A stretch of DNA of 52,135 nucleotides from Alphaproteobacteria bacterium (GTDB taxonomy: Bacteria; Pseudomonadota; Alphaproteobacteria; Micavibrionales; Micavibrionaceae): positions 1-52,135 of the forward strand of contig WGMJ01000023.1 of the NCBI GenBank assembly GCA_016125135.1, read 5' to 3'. Numbering within the stretch: position 1 is the stretch's first letter; every line of letters starts with the position of its first letter. The notes under the pieces were generated by a model that saw nothing but the letters and a program-made list of their open reading frames with translations, was not told the origin of the DNA and searched no databases. Shown piece by piece: positions 1 through 9,760 of this stretch. The position numbers were made by a program, and so were the translations under genes.

Positions 1-678
1 CTGCCCGGCAAGCCGCTGGCTGATATTGTGGGCAAGCCCATGATAGTGCATGTGCTGGAGCGGGCGATAGAAGCAGGGGTGGGGCCGGTATTTGTGGCCT
101 GCTCGGAACCAGAAGTGGCCAAGGCAGTAGAAAAAGCAGGGGGCACCGCAGTGCTGACGGATCCGGATTTGCCATCCGGCACAGACCGTATCTGGGCGGC
201 GCTGCAACAGGTGGATAAAGCCGGGAAGTTTGACGTAATTATTAACGTGCAAGGTGATTTGCCGACGCTGGCGCCGGAGCTGGTGCGGGCGGCGCTACGT
301 ACGCTGCAGGAGAGCAAGGCCGATATCGGTACGTTGGTGGCAGAAATTCACACAGAAGCGGAACTAAACACGCCAAGTGTGGTCAAAGCGCTGGTGGATT
401 TTACGGCGGGCGAAGTTGCCACTGCGACGGATTTCATCCGCACACGCCCGGCAGGCAAGGGGCCGCATTACCATCATATTGGCATGTACGCCTACCGGCG
501 CAGTGCTTTGCAGCGTTTTACGGCGCTGCCTCCCAGTAAACGGGAACAAGAGGTGAAACTGGAGCAATTGCGCGCGCTGGATAAGGGCATGCGTATTGCC
601 GCACTCTGCGTGGATGAGGTGCCGTTTGGCGTAGATACGCCGGAGGATTTGGCGCGGGCGAGAAAACAGCTGAGCTAA
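1..678 (+). CDS. kdsB: 3-deoxy-manno-octulosonate cytidylyltransferase (CMP-KDO synthetase), 5' end missing
   Basis: The product activates KDO with CTP to give CMP-KDO, the donor for lipid A inner-core glycosylation in the cytoplasm. The frame is open from base 1 and reads LPGKPLADIVGKPMIVHVLE, which is the family's N-terminal nucleotide-binding region, so the true start lies before the window and the GTG at 28 is internal. The motif NVQGDLP (about residue 80 of the visible part) matches the conserved VNVQGDEP segment that binds metal and CTP. The C-terminus with its VDTPEDLARAR stretch is complete. It points to an LPS-bearing outer membrane. The PfkB kinase gene follows 33 bp downstream in the same direction. 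Confidence 0.93.
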   Translation: MPGKPLADIVGKPMIVHVLERAIEAGVGPVFVACSEPEVAKAVEKAGGTAVLTDPDLPSGTDRIWAALQQVDKAGKFDVIINVQGDLPTLAPELVRAALRTLQESKADIGTLVAEIHTEAELNTPSVVKALVDFTAGEVATATDFIRTRPAGKGPHYHHIGMYAYRRSALQRFTALPPSKREQEVKLEQLRALDKGMRIAALCVDEVPFGVDTPEDLARARKQLS

Positions 679-711
679 GGGATAATAACGTAAGTAGATA
701 AAGGAGTAATT

Positions 712-1728
712 ATGAGTGAACATGAATATGATGTGGTAGCGCTGGGCAATGCGATTGTGGATATTCTCTCCTATGCCGATGATGCTTTCTTGGAGCGGTT
801 TAACCTGCCCAAGGGCGGCATGACGCTGATTACCGATAAGCAGGCCGAGCTGATTTATGCGGCTATGGGCACGGCGACCGAATGTTCCGGTGGATCGGCG
901 GCGAATACCGCGGCTGGTGTGGCCGGGCTTGGCGCGCGCGTGTTGTTTATCGGCAAAGTAAAAGATGACCAGTTCGGCGATATTTTCACGCATGACATTA
1001 CGCATGTGGGGGTGGAATACCATACGCCCAAGGCGAAAAAGGGCAAGCCTACCGCGCAATGCCTGGTTATCGTAACGCATGAGGGCGACAGCAGAATTAA
1101 GGCTAAAAATGCCGAGCGCACCATGGCGACGTATCTCGGGGCCAGTACCGATATTACGGCGGCGGATGTTGATGAGGCCAGCATCCGCGTAGCAAAAGTG
1201 ACGTATATTGAGGGGTATTTATGGGATCAGCCTGCCGCAAAAGAAGCCTGTATGAAGGCGATACATGCCGCGCATGACGCGGGCAATAAGGTGGCGTTTA
1301 CGCTATCGGACCCGTTTTGTGTAGACCGTCACCGCAAGGATTTTTTGAATCTGGTGGAAAAGCACGTGGATATATTGTTCGCCAATGAGCATGAAATCCG
1401 CTCGCTATTTGAAGAGGAAGATTTGCGCAAAATTATCATACGCCTGCAGGGTGTGTGCGAGGTTGCTGCTGTAACACGCAGCGCGAAAGGCTCGTATATT
1501 ATCACTAGTGATGGCAGCGTGCATGATATACCGGCGCATCCGGTTGAGGAAGTATATGATGTGACGGGCGCGGGCGATTTATACGCATCGGGCTTTTTAT
1601 ATGGGTATGTGAATGGCTGGGCGCATGAGAAATCAGGTGCACTGGCAGCACGCTGTGCGGCCGAAGTGATTAAATATCTAGGCGGCCGCCCACTAACCGA
1701 TTTAAGTGTAATCGCGCAGGAGATATGA
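712..1728 (+). CDS. PfkB-family carbohydrate/nucleoside kinase (adenosine kinase-like)
   Basis: This is a cytoplasmic ATP-dependent ribokinase-fold kinase of 338 aa, the usual length for the family. The N-terminus DVVALGNAIVDILS and the GGSAANTAAGVAGLG segment form the sugar-binding half. DVTGAGDLYASGF near residue 285 is PfkB signature 2 with the catalytic Asp of the GAGD anion hole. Alphaproteobacterial proteins of this type are usually annotated as adenosine kinase, but the substrate cannot be read from sequence. A good Shine-Dalgarno (AAGGAG) stands 7 bp before the ATG, in contrast to the next gene. Confidence 0.85.
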   Translation: MSEHEYDVVALGNAIVDILSYADDAFLERFNLPKGGMTLITDKQAELIYAAMGTATECSGGSAANTAAGVAGLGARVLFIGKVKDDQFGDIFTHDITHVGVEYHTPKAKKGKPTAQCLVIVTHEGDSRIKAKNAERTMATYLGASTDITAADVDEASIRVAKVTYIEGYLWDQPAAKEACMKAIHAAHDAGNKVAFTLSDPFCVDRHRKDFLNLVEKHVDILFANEHEIRSLFEEEDLRKIIIRLQGVCEVAAVTRSAKGSYIITSDGSVHDIPAHPVEEVYDVTGAGDLYASGFLYGYVNGWAHEKSGALAARCAAEVIKYLGGRPLTDLSVIAQEI

Positions 1729-1729
1729 T

Positions 1730-1800
1730 CAGCGGTCGGCCATCAGCTATCAGCGGTCAGTGCTTTTTGCTGATTGCTGACCGCTGATTCGCTGACTGCT
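1730..1800 (+). repeat. Heptamer-period palindromic tract before ampG
   Basis: The gap after the kinase stop reads as consecutive seven-base units. Units of the type CAGCNNT come first (1730-1757), and units of the type GANNGCT follow (72-78, 79-85, 94-1800 in the 1700s), which are the reverse complement of the first type. The two sets fold together, with a perfect 12-bp stem between 1749-1760 and 1777-1788. No T-run follows, so it does not look like a standard terminator. It ends 8 bp before the ampG start and occupies the place of a ribosome-binding site. See the matching tracts before trxB, purS and recO. Confidence 0.75.
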
Positions 1801-1808
1801 AACATGAT

Positions 1809-3080
1809 ATGAAACGTACTTATTCTATACTTTCTGCACTGAAACTTTACCTCCAGCCACGGTTGCTGGTGATTGGGCTGCTTGGTGTGGTGAGTGGCTT
1901 GCCGCTGGCATTGACGGCGGGCACGCTTGGAATTTGGCTGATGGAAGCAGGCGTAGACAAAACCACCATCGGCCTGTTTGCCTCGGTGGCGACGCCTTAT
2001 GTGCTGAAATTTCTATGGGCACCGCTGGTGGATCAGCTGCGCATTCCGTTTTTGCATCGGTTTGGCCGGCGCCGTAGCTGGCTGATGGTGGTGCAGGCGG
2101 TGCTGGTCGTGTGCATTATCGGGCTCGGCTTCAGCCATCCGGAAGCAGCTGCAGGCGCCACAGCTTTGTGGGCATTGCTGCTGGCTACGGCCTCGGCCAC
2201 GCAGGACATCGTGATTGATGCGTACCGCGTCGAATATCTCAAGCCCGAAGATCAAGGTGCGGGGGCGGCGATGGTGGTATTCGGCTATCGGATCGGCCTA
2301 TTGCTCTCCGGCGCGGGTGCGTTGTATTTGGCGGAGTATTACTCATGGCAGGTTGCTTATGTGTGTATGGCAGCGTTGCTGCCGCTCGGCGCGCTGGCGG
2401 TACTATGGGCGGGCGAGCCAGCGGCCAAGCGGCCGCATAAGGCGGCGAAAATGCGCTTTGGCGCGTGGTTGCACCATGCGGTGGTGGAGCCGTTCCAGGA
2501 ATTCCTGCAGCGCGGCGGCGCCTTCCTTATTCTGGCATTCATTCTCTTCTATAAATTTGGTGATGCGCTGGCCGGGGTGATGACCGGCCCGTTCCTGATT
2601 GATATCGGTTTTTCTAAATCGGATATCGCCACGGTAGTGAAAACCTATGGGCTGGCGGCAACGCTGCTGGGTGCATTCATGGGTGGCATATTGGTGGCGC
2701 GCATGCCGATCATGTCTGCGCTGCTTATCTGCGGGATATTGCAAATGGGCTCGAATCTGATGTTTGCACTGCAGGCAGTTGTAGGGGCTGATATCTGGCT
2801 GCTGATGGCAACGATAACGATTGAGAATTTCAGCGGCGGTATGGGCACGGCCGCGTTTGTCGCGTATATTTCGCGCCTATGTAATGTGCAATATACCGCC
2901 ACGCAATATGCACTTTTGAGTGCGCTGGCGTCGGTGGGGCGGGTATGGCTGTCGACCTCCGGCGGCTGGCTGGCCGAAACGCTCGACTGGCCATTATTCT
3001 TTGCGGCGTCTACACTTGCAGCCGTGCCCGGGCTACTACTGATATACTGGCTTAGAAAAAGCATGGTGCAGGGGCGCTGA
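1809..3080 (+). CDS. ampG: AmpG-like MFS permease (muropeptide transporter family)
   Basis: This is a 423-aa inner-membrane protein with about twelve hydrophobic segments. The first segment, GVVSGLPLALTAGTLGIWL, and the following KFLWAPLVDQLR and FGRRRSWL motifs are typical of AmpG, which imports anhydro-muropeptides from the periplasm for cell-wall recycling. The family also contains siderophore and acetyl-CoA transporters, so the substrate is inferred. No Shine-Dalgarno is visible before the ATG; the heptamer tract runs to within 8 bp. The next gene starts 2 bp after the stop, so the two are probably co-translated. Confidence 0.8.
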   Translation: MKRTYSILSALKLYLQPRLLVIGLLGVVSGLPLALTAGTLGIWLMEAGVDKTTIGLFASVATPYVLKFLWAPLVDQLRIPFLHRFGRRRSWLMVVQAVLVVCIIGLGFSHPEAAAGATALWALLLATASATQDIVIDAYRVEYLKPEDQGAGAAMVVFGYRIGLLLSGAGALYLAEYYSWQVAYVCMAALLPLGALAVLWAGEPAAKRPHKAAKMRFGAWLHHAVVEPFQEFLQRGGAFLILAFILFYKFGDALAGVMTGPFLIDIGFSKSDIATVVKTYGLAATLLGAFMGGILVARMPIMSALLICGILQMGSNLMFALQAVVGADIWLLMATITIENFSGGMGTAAFVAYISRLCNVQYTATQYALLSALASVGRVWLSTSGGWLAETLDWPLFFAASTLAAVPGLLLIYWLRKSMVQGR

Positions 3081-3082
3081 TT

Positions 3083-4075
3083 ATGGCTAAAGACACGCGG
3101 AAAAATATCTGGGTGCTGGTCGATGACCGGGCAGGCAATACCAACCAGGCGATAGGCGTGGCCGAAGCGCTGGGCGAGCTATATAGCCTAAAGAATATTT
3201 GCTACACACCGCGGGCAGATTGGCCCAATAGCATACGGGGCAATAGCCTGCTGGGCGTCGACCGGAAAAGGACTGATCGCTTCAGCCCGCCCTGGCCGGA
3301 TCTGGTGATAGCGGCGGGCCGCAAGCTGGCGCCGGTTGCGCGGCATATTAAGAAGAAAAGCGGCGGAAAAGCCAAGCTGGTACATATTATGTGGCCGGGC
3401 CGCCCAGCTGGTGGGTTCGATCTGATTGCGCTGCCGCAGCATGATAAACGGCATTTGCATAGCAGGATATTCCGTACACTGGGTGCGCCGGGGCGGGTAA
3501 CGCCGGGGGTGCTGGCGCAGGCCGCTACACTATGGCAGAAAACGCTGGAGCAAAGCGCGCCGCCGGGGCCTTATATTTCCGTGCTACTGGGCGGCAATAC
3601 GAAAGACGGCGAATATACGCAGCAACATGCCTATGAAGTGGGTCGTATGGCCTCCACCGCGGCCAATGCGCTGGGCGGTGCGCTGCTGGTAACCAGTAGC
3701 CGCCGCACGGAGGAGGGCTTTAAGCGCGCCTTTTTCAATGCGCTTAATGCCCCCTATTTCTATTACGACCCGGAAAAGGACCATGCCAACCCCTACCATG
3801 CATTTTTGGCGCTCAGTGAGGCGATTATTGTGACGGGGGACTCGATTTCGATGTGTTCGGAAAGCTGCTCTTCGGGCAAGCCCGTATATATTTACGCGCC
3901 GGAGGGCATAATTCCGCCCAAACACCGGCTGTTCCATGCCCAGCTCTATAAAGAAGGCTATGCCCGTCCGTTGACCATGGAACAATTGCGCCAGTTGGAA
4001 CGATTCTCCCCGCCACCGCAGCCGCTCCAGGCGGCACATGATATTGCCCTGAACATCAAGGCCTTGTTTTTTTAA
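3083..4075 (+). CDS. ELM1-like (DUF1022) nucleoside-diphosphate-sugar epimerase-type protein
   Basis: The 330-aa product matches the mitochondrial fission ELM1 family, which is common in Alphaproteobacteria and plant mitochondria. Visible marks are the N-terminal WVLVDDRAGNTNQAIGVAEAL, the central PDLVIAAGRKLAPVARHIKK, the VLLGGNTKDGEY segment and the C-terminal VTGDSISMCSESCSSGKPVY. The overall order suggests a glycosyltransferase-B-like fold. The bacterial role is unknown; genes of LPS and peptidoglycan metabolism nearby (kdsB, ampG) suggest an envelope link, which is inference. It lies 2 bp after ampG. Confidence 0.8.
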   Translation: MAKDTRKNIWVLVDDRAGNTNQAIGVAEALGELYSLKNICYTPRADWPNSIRGNSLLGVDRKRTDRFSPPWPDLVIAAGRKLAPVARHIKKKSGGKAKLVHIMWPGRPAGGFDLIALPQHDKRHLHSRIFRTLGAPGRVTPGVLAQAATLWQKTLEQSAPPGPYISVLLGGNTKDGEYTQQHAYEVGRMASTAANALGGALLVTSSRRTEEGFKRAFFNALNAPYFYYDPEKDHANPYHAFLALSEAIIVTGDSISMCSESCSSGKPVYIYAPEGIIPPKHRLFHAQLYKEGYARPLTMEQLRQLERFSPPPQPLQAAHDIALNIKALFF

Positions 4076-4133
4076 ACCAGGCACACTAAATATGGATTAC
4101 GTTTTCGTATATACTTAGCAAAAGGAGCATTTT

Positions 4134-4736
4134 ATGAGCGTACTCGTTGGCAAACCAGCCCCGGATTTTACCGCCCGCGCAGTGATGGGGGACAATTCCA
4201 TTAATGAAAAATTCAATTTAAAACAGTATCTTAACGGAAAAATCGGCGTGCTGTTCTTTTGGCCGCTGGACTTTACTTTTGTCTGCCCGTCAGAAATTAT
4301 TGCGTTTAACAACCGCTTAAAGGAATTCAAAGACCGCGGCACCGAAGTGATTGGCGTCAGTGTGGATTCACACTTTACGCATATCGCATGGAAAAACACG
4401 CCCGTTGATAAAGGCGGTATTGGCCAGGTGCAGTACCCTATGGTTGCTGACCTGAATAAGAGCATCGCGCGCGATTATGACGTATTGCTGGGCGGTGAGA
4501 TTGCTTTCCGTGGCACGTTCCTGATCGACCAGGATTTCAAAGTACGCCATCAGGTGATTAACGATCTACCGCTGGGCCGCAATATTGACGAGGCGCTGCG
4601 TATGGTTGACGCGCTGAAATTCCACCAGGAGCACGGCGAAGTATGCCCTGCCGGCTGGAACAAAGGCGATGAAGGCATGAAAGCGAACGCAGAAGGCGTG
4701 GCTTCTTACCTGAAGAATAAAGCAAGCAACCTCTAG
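4134..4736 (+). CDS. 2-Cys peroxiredoxin (AhpC/Prx1 type)
   Basis: A 200-aa thiol peroxidase that reduces H2O2 and organic peroxides in the cytoplasm. The peroxidatic cysteine is Cys51 in DFTFVCPSE and the resolving cysteine is Cys171 in GEVCPAGW, so this is a typical 2-Cys enzyme. The start is set by a clean AAGGAG 8 bp upstream. Thioredoxin reductase is encoded 60 bp downstream in the same direction, so peroxidase and the reductase that feeds electrons through thioredoxin are probably co-expressed. Confidence 0.93.
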   Translation: MSVLVGKPAPDFTARAVMGDNSINEKFNLKQYLNGKIGVLFFWPLDFTFVCPSEIIAFNNRLKEFKDRGTEVIGVSVDSHFTHIAWKNTPVDKGGIGQVQYPMVADLNKSIARDYDVLLGGEIAFRGTFLIDQDFKVRHQVINDLPLGRNIDEALRMVDALKFHQEHGEVCPAGWNKGDEGMKANAEGVASYLKNKASNL

Positions 4737-4741
4737 AGAAG

Positions 4742-4796
4742 TGCTTAGTGCCTGGTGTTTTGTGTTTTGCAAAATACCAGGCACAAGACAAGACAC
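4742..4796 (+). repeat. Heptamer-period palindromic tract before trxB
   Basis: Read in sevens from 4742 the gap is TGCTTAG, TGCCTGG, TGTTTTG, TGTTTTG, then CAAAATA, CCAGGCA, CAAGACA and AGACAC, directly abutting the trxB ATG at 4797. The two halves pair: 4748-4762 with 4770-4784, a 15-bp stem with one G-U pair and a 7-base loop. No Shine-Dalgarno is present between the stem and the start codon. The unit sequence is unrelated to the tract before ampG, but the architecture is the same. Confidence 0.75.
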
Positions 4797-5738
4797 ATGG
4801 CAAAACATACTACACAAATTCTTATCCTAGGTTCTGGCCCGGCGGGGGCGACGGCGGCGATTTATGCCGCGCGCGCTAACCGTAAGCCTGTGTTGGTGCG
4901 CGGCATGCAGCCCGGCGGCCAGATGACGATTACCACCGATGTGGAAAATTACCCCGGCTTTGCCGAAACGATTCAGGGCCCCTGGCTGATGGAACAGTTT
5001 GAGGCGCAGGCCAAGCATGTCGGCACGGAAATTATCGAAGACCATATTGCGAAAGTGGATTTCTCCAAGAAACCGTTCACGCTGACGGGCGAATCGGGCG
5101 ATAGCTATGAGGCTGAAGCGGTGGTGATTGCCACCGGCGCACAGGCAAAATGGCTGGGGCTGGAAAGTGAAAAGAAATTTCAAGGCTACGGCGTTTCCGG
5201 CTGCGCAACCTGCGATGGGTTCTTTTTTAAAGGTAAAAAAGTGGCGGTGATTGGCGGCGGGAATTCGGCCGTGGAAGAGGCGCTGTTTTTAAGTAAGCTC
5301 GCCAGCCATGTAACGCTGGTGCACCGGCGCGATAGTTTGCGTGCGGAGAAAATCGGGCAGGACAGATTATTTGCCACGAAAAATATTGAGGTGATCTGGA
5401 ACCATGCGCTGGATGAGGTGCTGGGGTCTGACAAGCCGTTATCGGTGACCGGCGCGCGGCTCAAAGATGTAAATAGCGGCGAAACGCAGGAGATTGAAGT
5501 AGACGGTATTTTCGTGGCGATTGGCCATAAGCCAAACACGGATTTATTCAAAGATTCCGGGCTGAAACTGGACAAAGAAGGCTATATCGTGACCACGCCG
5601 GGCAGCACAAAAACGAGTATTGACGGCGTGTTTGCCGCAGGCGACGTGCAGGATAAAATCTTCCGCCAAGCCGTCACGGCGGCCGGAACCGGCTGCATGG
5701 CCGCGCTTGAAGCAGAAAAGTGGCTGGAAGCGCATTAG
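4797..5738 (+). CDS. trxB: Thioredoxin reductase
   Basis: This FAD/NADPH flavoprotein of 313 aa reduces thioredoxin. The N-terminal FAD-binding motif ILILGSGPAGATAAIYAARA is complete, the redox pair is Cys136/Cys139 in GCATCDGFF, the NADPH-binding motif is VAVIGGGNSAVEEALF, and the C-terminal FAD motif is GVFAAGDVQD. The ATG at 4797 gives the family's usual N-terminus; an upstream ATG at 4755 would add 14 residues encoded by the heptamer tract and is rejected. The stop overlaps by 4 bp the end of the convergent aminotransferase gene, next to a small GCCCA/TGGGC palindrome. Confidence 0.93.
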   Translation: MAKHTTQILILGSGPAGATAAIYAARANRKPVLVRGMQPGGQMTITTDVENYPGFAETIQGPWLMEQFEAQAKHVGTEIIEDHIAKVDFSKKPFTLTGESGDSYEAEAVVIATGAQAKWLGLESEKKFQGYGVSGCATCDGFFFKGKKVAVIGGGNSAVEEALFLSKLASHVTLVHRRDSLRAEKIGQDRLFATKNIEVIWNHALDEVLGSDKPLSVTGARLKDVNSGETQEIEVDGIFVAIGHKPNTDLFKDSGLKLDKEGYIVTTPGSTKTSIDGVFAAGDVQDKIFRQAVTAAGTGCMAALEAEKWLEAH

Positions 5739-7273
5739 CCCATTTGGGCAAAACCGACTAGAATATCTGGACTCTCCTTATGGGCCATTGCTGCTCTAAT
5801 GTGAGGAGAAGGCGCGGAGTCTAAGGCTGGAATGGATTTAGGAGATTCCGCTTTACCTAATTGCACTTCCTTATATAAAAGACAGCGTCTTCCCAGTTCT
5901 TCAATACTCTGCTTGCCACCCGTAAGTACTAATCGCACACCCATCATCTCTTTTGCGGCAGGATCGCGCGAAGAGCTGGCAAGGGGAATAGAACGCACTC
6001 CATAACCGAAAAGTAAATCCGCCATGAGCAGGAAATCATTTTCGATAGTGATATCCCCTTCTTTCGGGATAACAATACCGAACTTTTCTAAATCTGTTGC
6101 AATGGCCCGCAATGTCTTTTCAGTGTTGGCATTAACCGGCTTACCTTTTGCCTCTGTAAATTGAGCAATAGCATAGAAGCTATCACCGCTGTGTGGGAAT
6201 CGGATAATGTTATTTTCTGTAAGAAGATTAACCGTATCTTGCGCCTGGCCACGGTAATGCGCGGCAGTTTGCAAATGGTGATCCACAGACATATCTGCTG
6301 CATGTCCTAGTGTTCCCAGGCTATTTCCAAAAATAACACCACTTGAAAGATTTAAGGGTGCCAATTGGCGAATAATATCCGGATGAGCCAGAATATGTCC
6401 TGACCGCCAACCCGGCGCTCCGCCAGCTTTAGATACACAATCCAACGCTACATACTGCCCACGTGTAAGTAATGTGGGATCAATATCAAGCAGACTAATA
6501 GGATCCTGACATATACGGCGGTAAATATCGTCGCCAATTACCATGATGCTATGGGTGTTCACTAACGTCGCCAATTGTTCCCATTCTTGGCGTGTAAAGG
6601 CATAACCAGTGGGATTACTGGGACTTTGTAAAACGAGGATGGGATTTTTACCCGCTGCTTTCAGGTCAGTAATTTTTTGTTCCAGCCCGGCCATGTTGGG
6701 CCTGAATTTGGTACCAATACAGCTGACTGTGTCTGTTTCAATATCCAACAGAGCTGCCATGTTATCATAGACTGGGAAATAAGGATCTAAAAACACCAAT
6801 ACATCACCGCGTTCATGTCCACGCTTGTTACATAATCCCGCGAATGCCATAAAAAGGCCGTTGCTTCCACCTGCCGTCATGCAGATATGTTGTGGTGTGA
6901 TACTAAGCGTAGTACCGAATCTTCGTTGTTCCGCTTCAGCGATTATCTGACGTTGTTCAAGTGTTCCTTCAAACGCCGGGTAACCGTCTGCACGTCCGGT
7001 GGGAGGTTCCATACTAAGCAAATCAAACATTGTATCGGCAGTGTTTTCTCCCAGGCTTCCTCTAACAGCATTATAACCCGTTATACTAAGCACATGCCTG
7101 ACAATGGCAAGTGCAGCATCAGCTCTGGGGGCTTCATCCGGCTGGCCAATTGCACCGCCGACTAGCCATGCCCCCTCCTTTTCCAGCTTAGCAATAAAAG
7201 GTGCCATAGCGCGGGTAGGAGTTGGTTTTGCGCTCTGCCCAAGATCGGACAAGACATGGAAAGCTTGATTCAT
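5735..7273 (-). CDS. PLP-dependent aminotransferase class I/II, with C-terminal extension
   Basis: The 512-aa protein has the fold-type I marks in order: TAGGSNGLFMAFAGL (cofactor phosphate loop), QSPSNPTGYAF (the conserved Asn that contacts the ring), VIGDDIYRRI (Asp that contacts the pyridine nitrogen) and CVSKAGGAPGWRSG with the Schiff-base lysine. A late GVRLVL supplies the candidate carboxylate-binding arginine. It is about 100 residues longer than typical aspartate aminotransferases, with extra residues at the C-terminus. Substrate unknown. A GGAG sits 9 bp before the ATG. The 182-aa orphan lies 53 bp upstream on the same strand and may be co-transcribed. Confidence 0.8.
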   Translation of the reverse strand: MNQAFHVLSDLGQSAKPTPTRAMAPFIAKLEKEGAWLVGGAIGQPDEAPRADAALAIVRHVLSITGYNAVRGSLGENTADTMFDLLSMEPPTGRADGYPAFEGTLEQRQIIAEAEQRRFGTTLSITPQHICMTAGGSNGLFMAFAGLCNKRGHERGDVLVFLDPYFPVYDNMAALLDIETDTVSCIGTKFRPNMAGLEQKITDLKAAGKNPILVLQSPSNPTGYAFTRQEWEQLATLVNTHSIMVIGDDIYRRICQDPISLLDIDPTLLTRGQYVALDCVSKAGGAPGWRSGHILAHPDIIRQLAPLNLSSGVIFGNSLGTLGHAADMSVDHHLQTAAHYRGQAQDTVNLLTENNIIRFPHSGDSFYAIAQFTEAKGKPVNANTEKTLRAIATDLEKFGIVIPKEGDITIENDFLLMADLLFGYGVRSIPLASSSRDPAAKEMMGVRLVLTGGKQSIEELGRRCLLYKEVQLGKAESPKSIPALDSAPSPHIRAAMAHKESPDILVGFAQMG

Positions 7274-7326
7274 AAAATTACTCCAATAATTTGATAATTA
7301 AATATAAATATATGTTTTTAACAGTT

Positions 7327-7875
7327 CTATTTAGGTTCGTGATTGCTGCTTGGGCCGCCTTTTACATCGTCGATGCCGCCGGCGTTCGGGCCTGGCGGGG
7401 TAGCATATTTGCCAAAGCGGCGGAGGAATTCACCCATAACGTAGCTATTATCTGCGCCAGATTTAACCACAGTGATCATATCCCGTAGGAAAGATTTTAC
7501 TTCGCCAATTACCGTGCCAACTATACTGTGGTATTTAGGAAGTGCTTCTATTACAGAAAACATTTTGTGTAAGATGTTTAACGTATTAACATCTATCTTT
7601 CTCGTCGATAAACGTTCAAAAGTAGCCTGTAACAGGCTCCGTGAGTCACCATCAAGCGTCGGCGAAAGAATTCTTTGCCCGGTGGCTATATGCCATAGTT
7701 CAAATATATGGGCATCCTCTAACTTGCCCCAAGTAATTTTATTTCCCTTAGCGTTGTATAAAGTGCACTGAAAAGCACTCTGAAGTAACTGATCAACACT
7801 AATATGCAATGTAAATTCAGGCCCGTCATTTGACCTTTTGTTACTATCACCTGGAGGTGGTACACGGCTAATCAT
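7327..7875 (-). CDS. Hypothetical protein, 182 aa
   Basis: I do not recognise this protein. It is soluble, with no signal peptide or membrane segment. The N-terminal third contains a beta-rich stretch (FTLHISVDQLLQSAFQCTLY) and the middle is predicted helical. The C-terminus is rich in Gly, Pro and Asn (YATPPGPNAGGIDDVKGG). The start is supported by AGGAG 7 bp upstream. It precedes the aminotransferase on the same strand, so the two may form an operon, and both are more AT-rich than the flanking trxB and guaB. Confidence 0.55.
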   Translation of the reverse strand: MISRVPPPGDSNKRSNDGPEFTLHISVDQLLQSAFQCTLYNAKGNKITWGKLEDAHIFELWHIATGQRILSPTLDGDSRSLLQATFERLSTRKIDVNTLNILHKMFSVIEALPKYHSIVGTVIGEVKSFLRDMITVVKSGADNSYVMGEFLRRFGKYATPPGPNAGGIDDVKGGPSSNHEPK

Positions 7876-7931
7876 AAATCTCCTAATCTGTTATAAACGT
7901 ATTTTACCCCCAAAATGTTACAGTTTTATGA

Positions 7932-9476
<1,545 letters not shown>

Positions 9477-9504
9477 GCCCGCGCTTGGCCTGTGCGCGGC
9501 GGGC
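9477..9504 (+). terminator. GC-rich imperfect hairpin after guaB
   Basis: GCCCGCGC (9477-9484) can pair with GCGCGGCGGGC (9494-9504) with a 2-base bulge, directly after the guaB stop. There is no T-run, so termination would be weak or factor-dependent. Confidence 0.35.
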
Positions 9505-9582
9505 AGGGCGCATGTCGCATTCTATATTGATTTTCCGGGCTTAAGATTGTATCACCCATCTCACCCAGTTTAGCAAGTAGAG

Positions 9583-9623
9583 GCTCACGTGGCGGAACTG
9601 GTAGACGCAAGGGACTTAAAATC
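9583..9623 (+). pseudogene. 5' half of a host tRNA-Leu(UAA) split by the integrative element
   Basis: The segment runs from the acceptor strand GCTCACG through the D arm (TGGCGGAACTGGTAGACGC) to the anticodon stem AGGGA and loop CTTAAAA, then stops resembling a tRNA at 9624. Its missing 3' half is found at 19381-19428: the stem TCCCT there pairs perfectly with AGGGA, and the acceptor strand CGTGAGC pairs perfectly with GCTCACG. Joined, the two pieces give a complete tRNA-Leu(UAA) with encoded CCA. The sequence after 9623 has no T arm, so the gene is not restored at this junction. Confidence 0.88.
9614..9623 (+). repeat. attL core
   Basis: ACTTAAAATC, identical to 19371-19380. A third copy lies inside the element's own tRNA (9792-9801). 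Bases on either side differ between the copies, so the visible crossover region is only these 10 bp. Confidence 0.8.
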
Positions 9624-9717
9624 ACTGGTCTGGCAAGCAGAAAATGATTTTATAGGCACCGTGGAAACGTGGGCGTGGTAAAGGTTTGAAGGAATATAGT
9701 GGCTTGGGAAGGATTTT

Positions 9718-9745
9718 TTGTTAAAAGGCTTAGGCACCGTATAGG
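9718..9745 (+). promoter_or_regulatory. Candidate promoter of the element-borne tRNA-Leu
   Basis: TTGTTA (9718-9723) and TATAGG (9740-9745) are spaced by 16 bp, placing a start about 9 bp before the tRNA at 9761. The -10 lies inside the terminal direct repeat 9731-9753, so integrase or excisionase binding there could compete with tRNA transcription. The host promoter of the split tRNA may also read through. Confidence 0.35.
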
Positions 9746-9753
9746 TACCATCG
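9731..9753 (+). repeat. Element-end direct repeat, left copy
   Basis: TAGGCACCGTATAGGTACCA followed by TCG matches 19233-19255 at 21 of 23 bases in the same orientation. A shorter copy, TAGGCACCGT, lies at 9653-9662. Position just inside each att core suggests integrase arm-type or excisionase sites. Confidence 0.6.
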
Positions 9754-9760
9754 CTTTAAT

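Noticed and set aside
5735-5757. Bidirectional terminator at the trxB/aminotransferase junction
   Set aside because: GCCCA-TT-TGGGC is too short, with a loop of two bases, and lacks T-runs.
9668-9674. CGTGGGC after attL could pair with the acceptor strand at 9583 and rebuild the split tRNA
   Set aside because: One G-U pair would be needed, there is no T arm or variable arm between, and the anticodon stem does not close after 9623.
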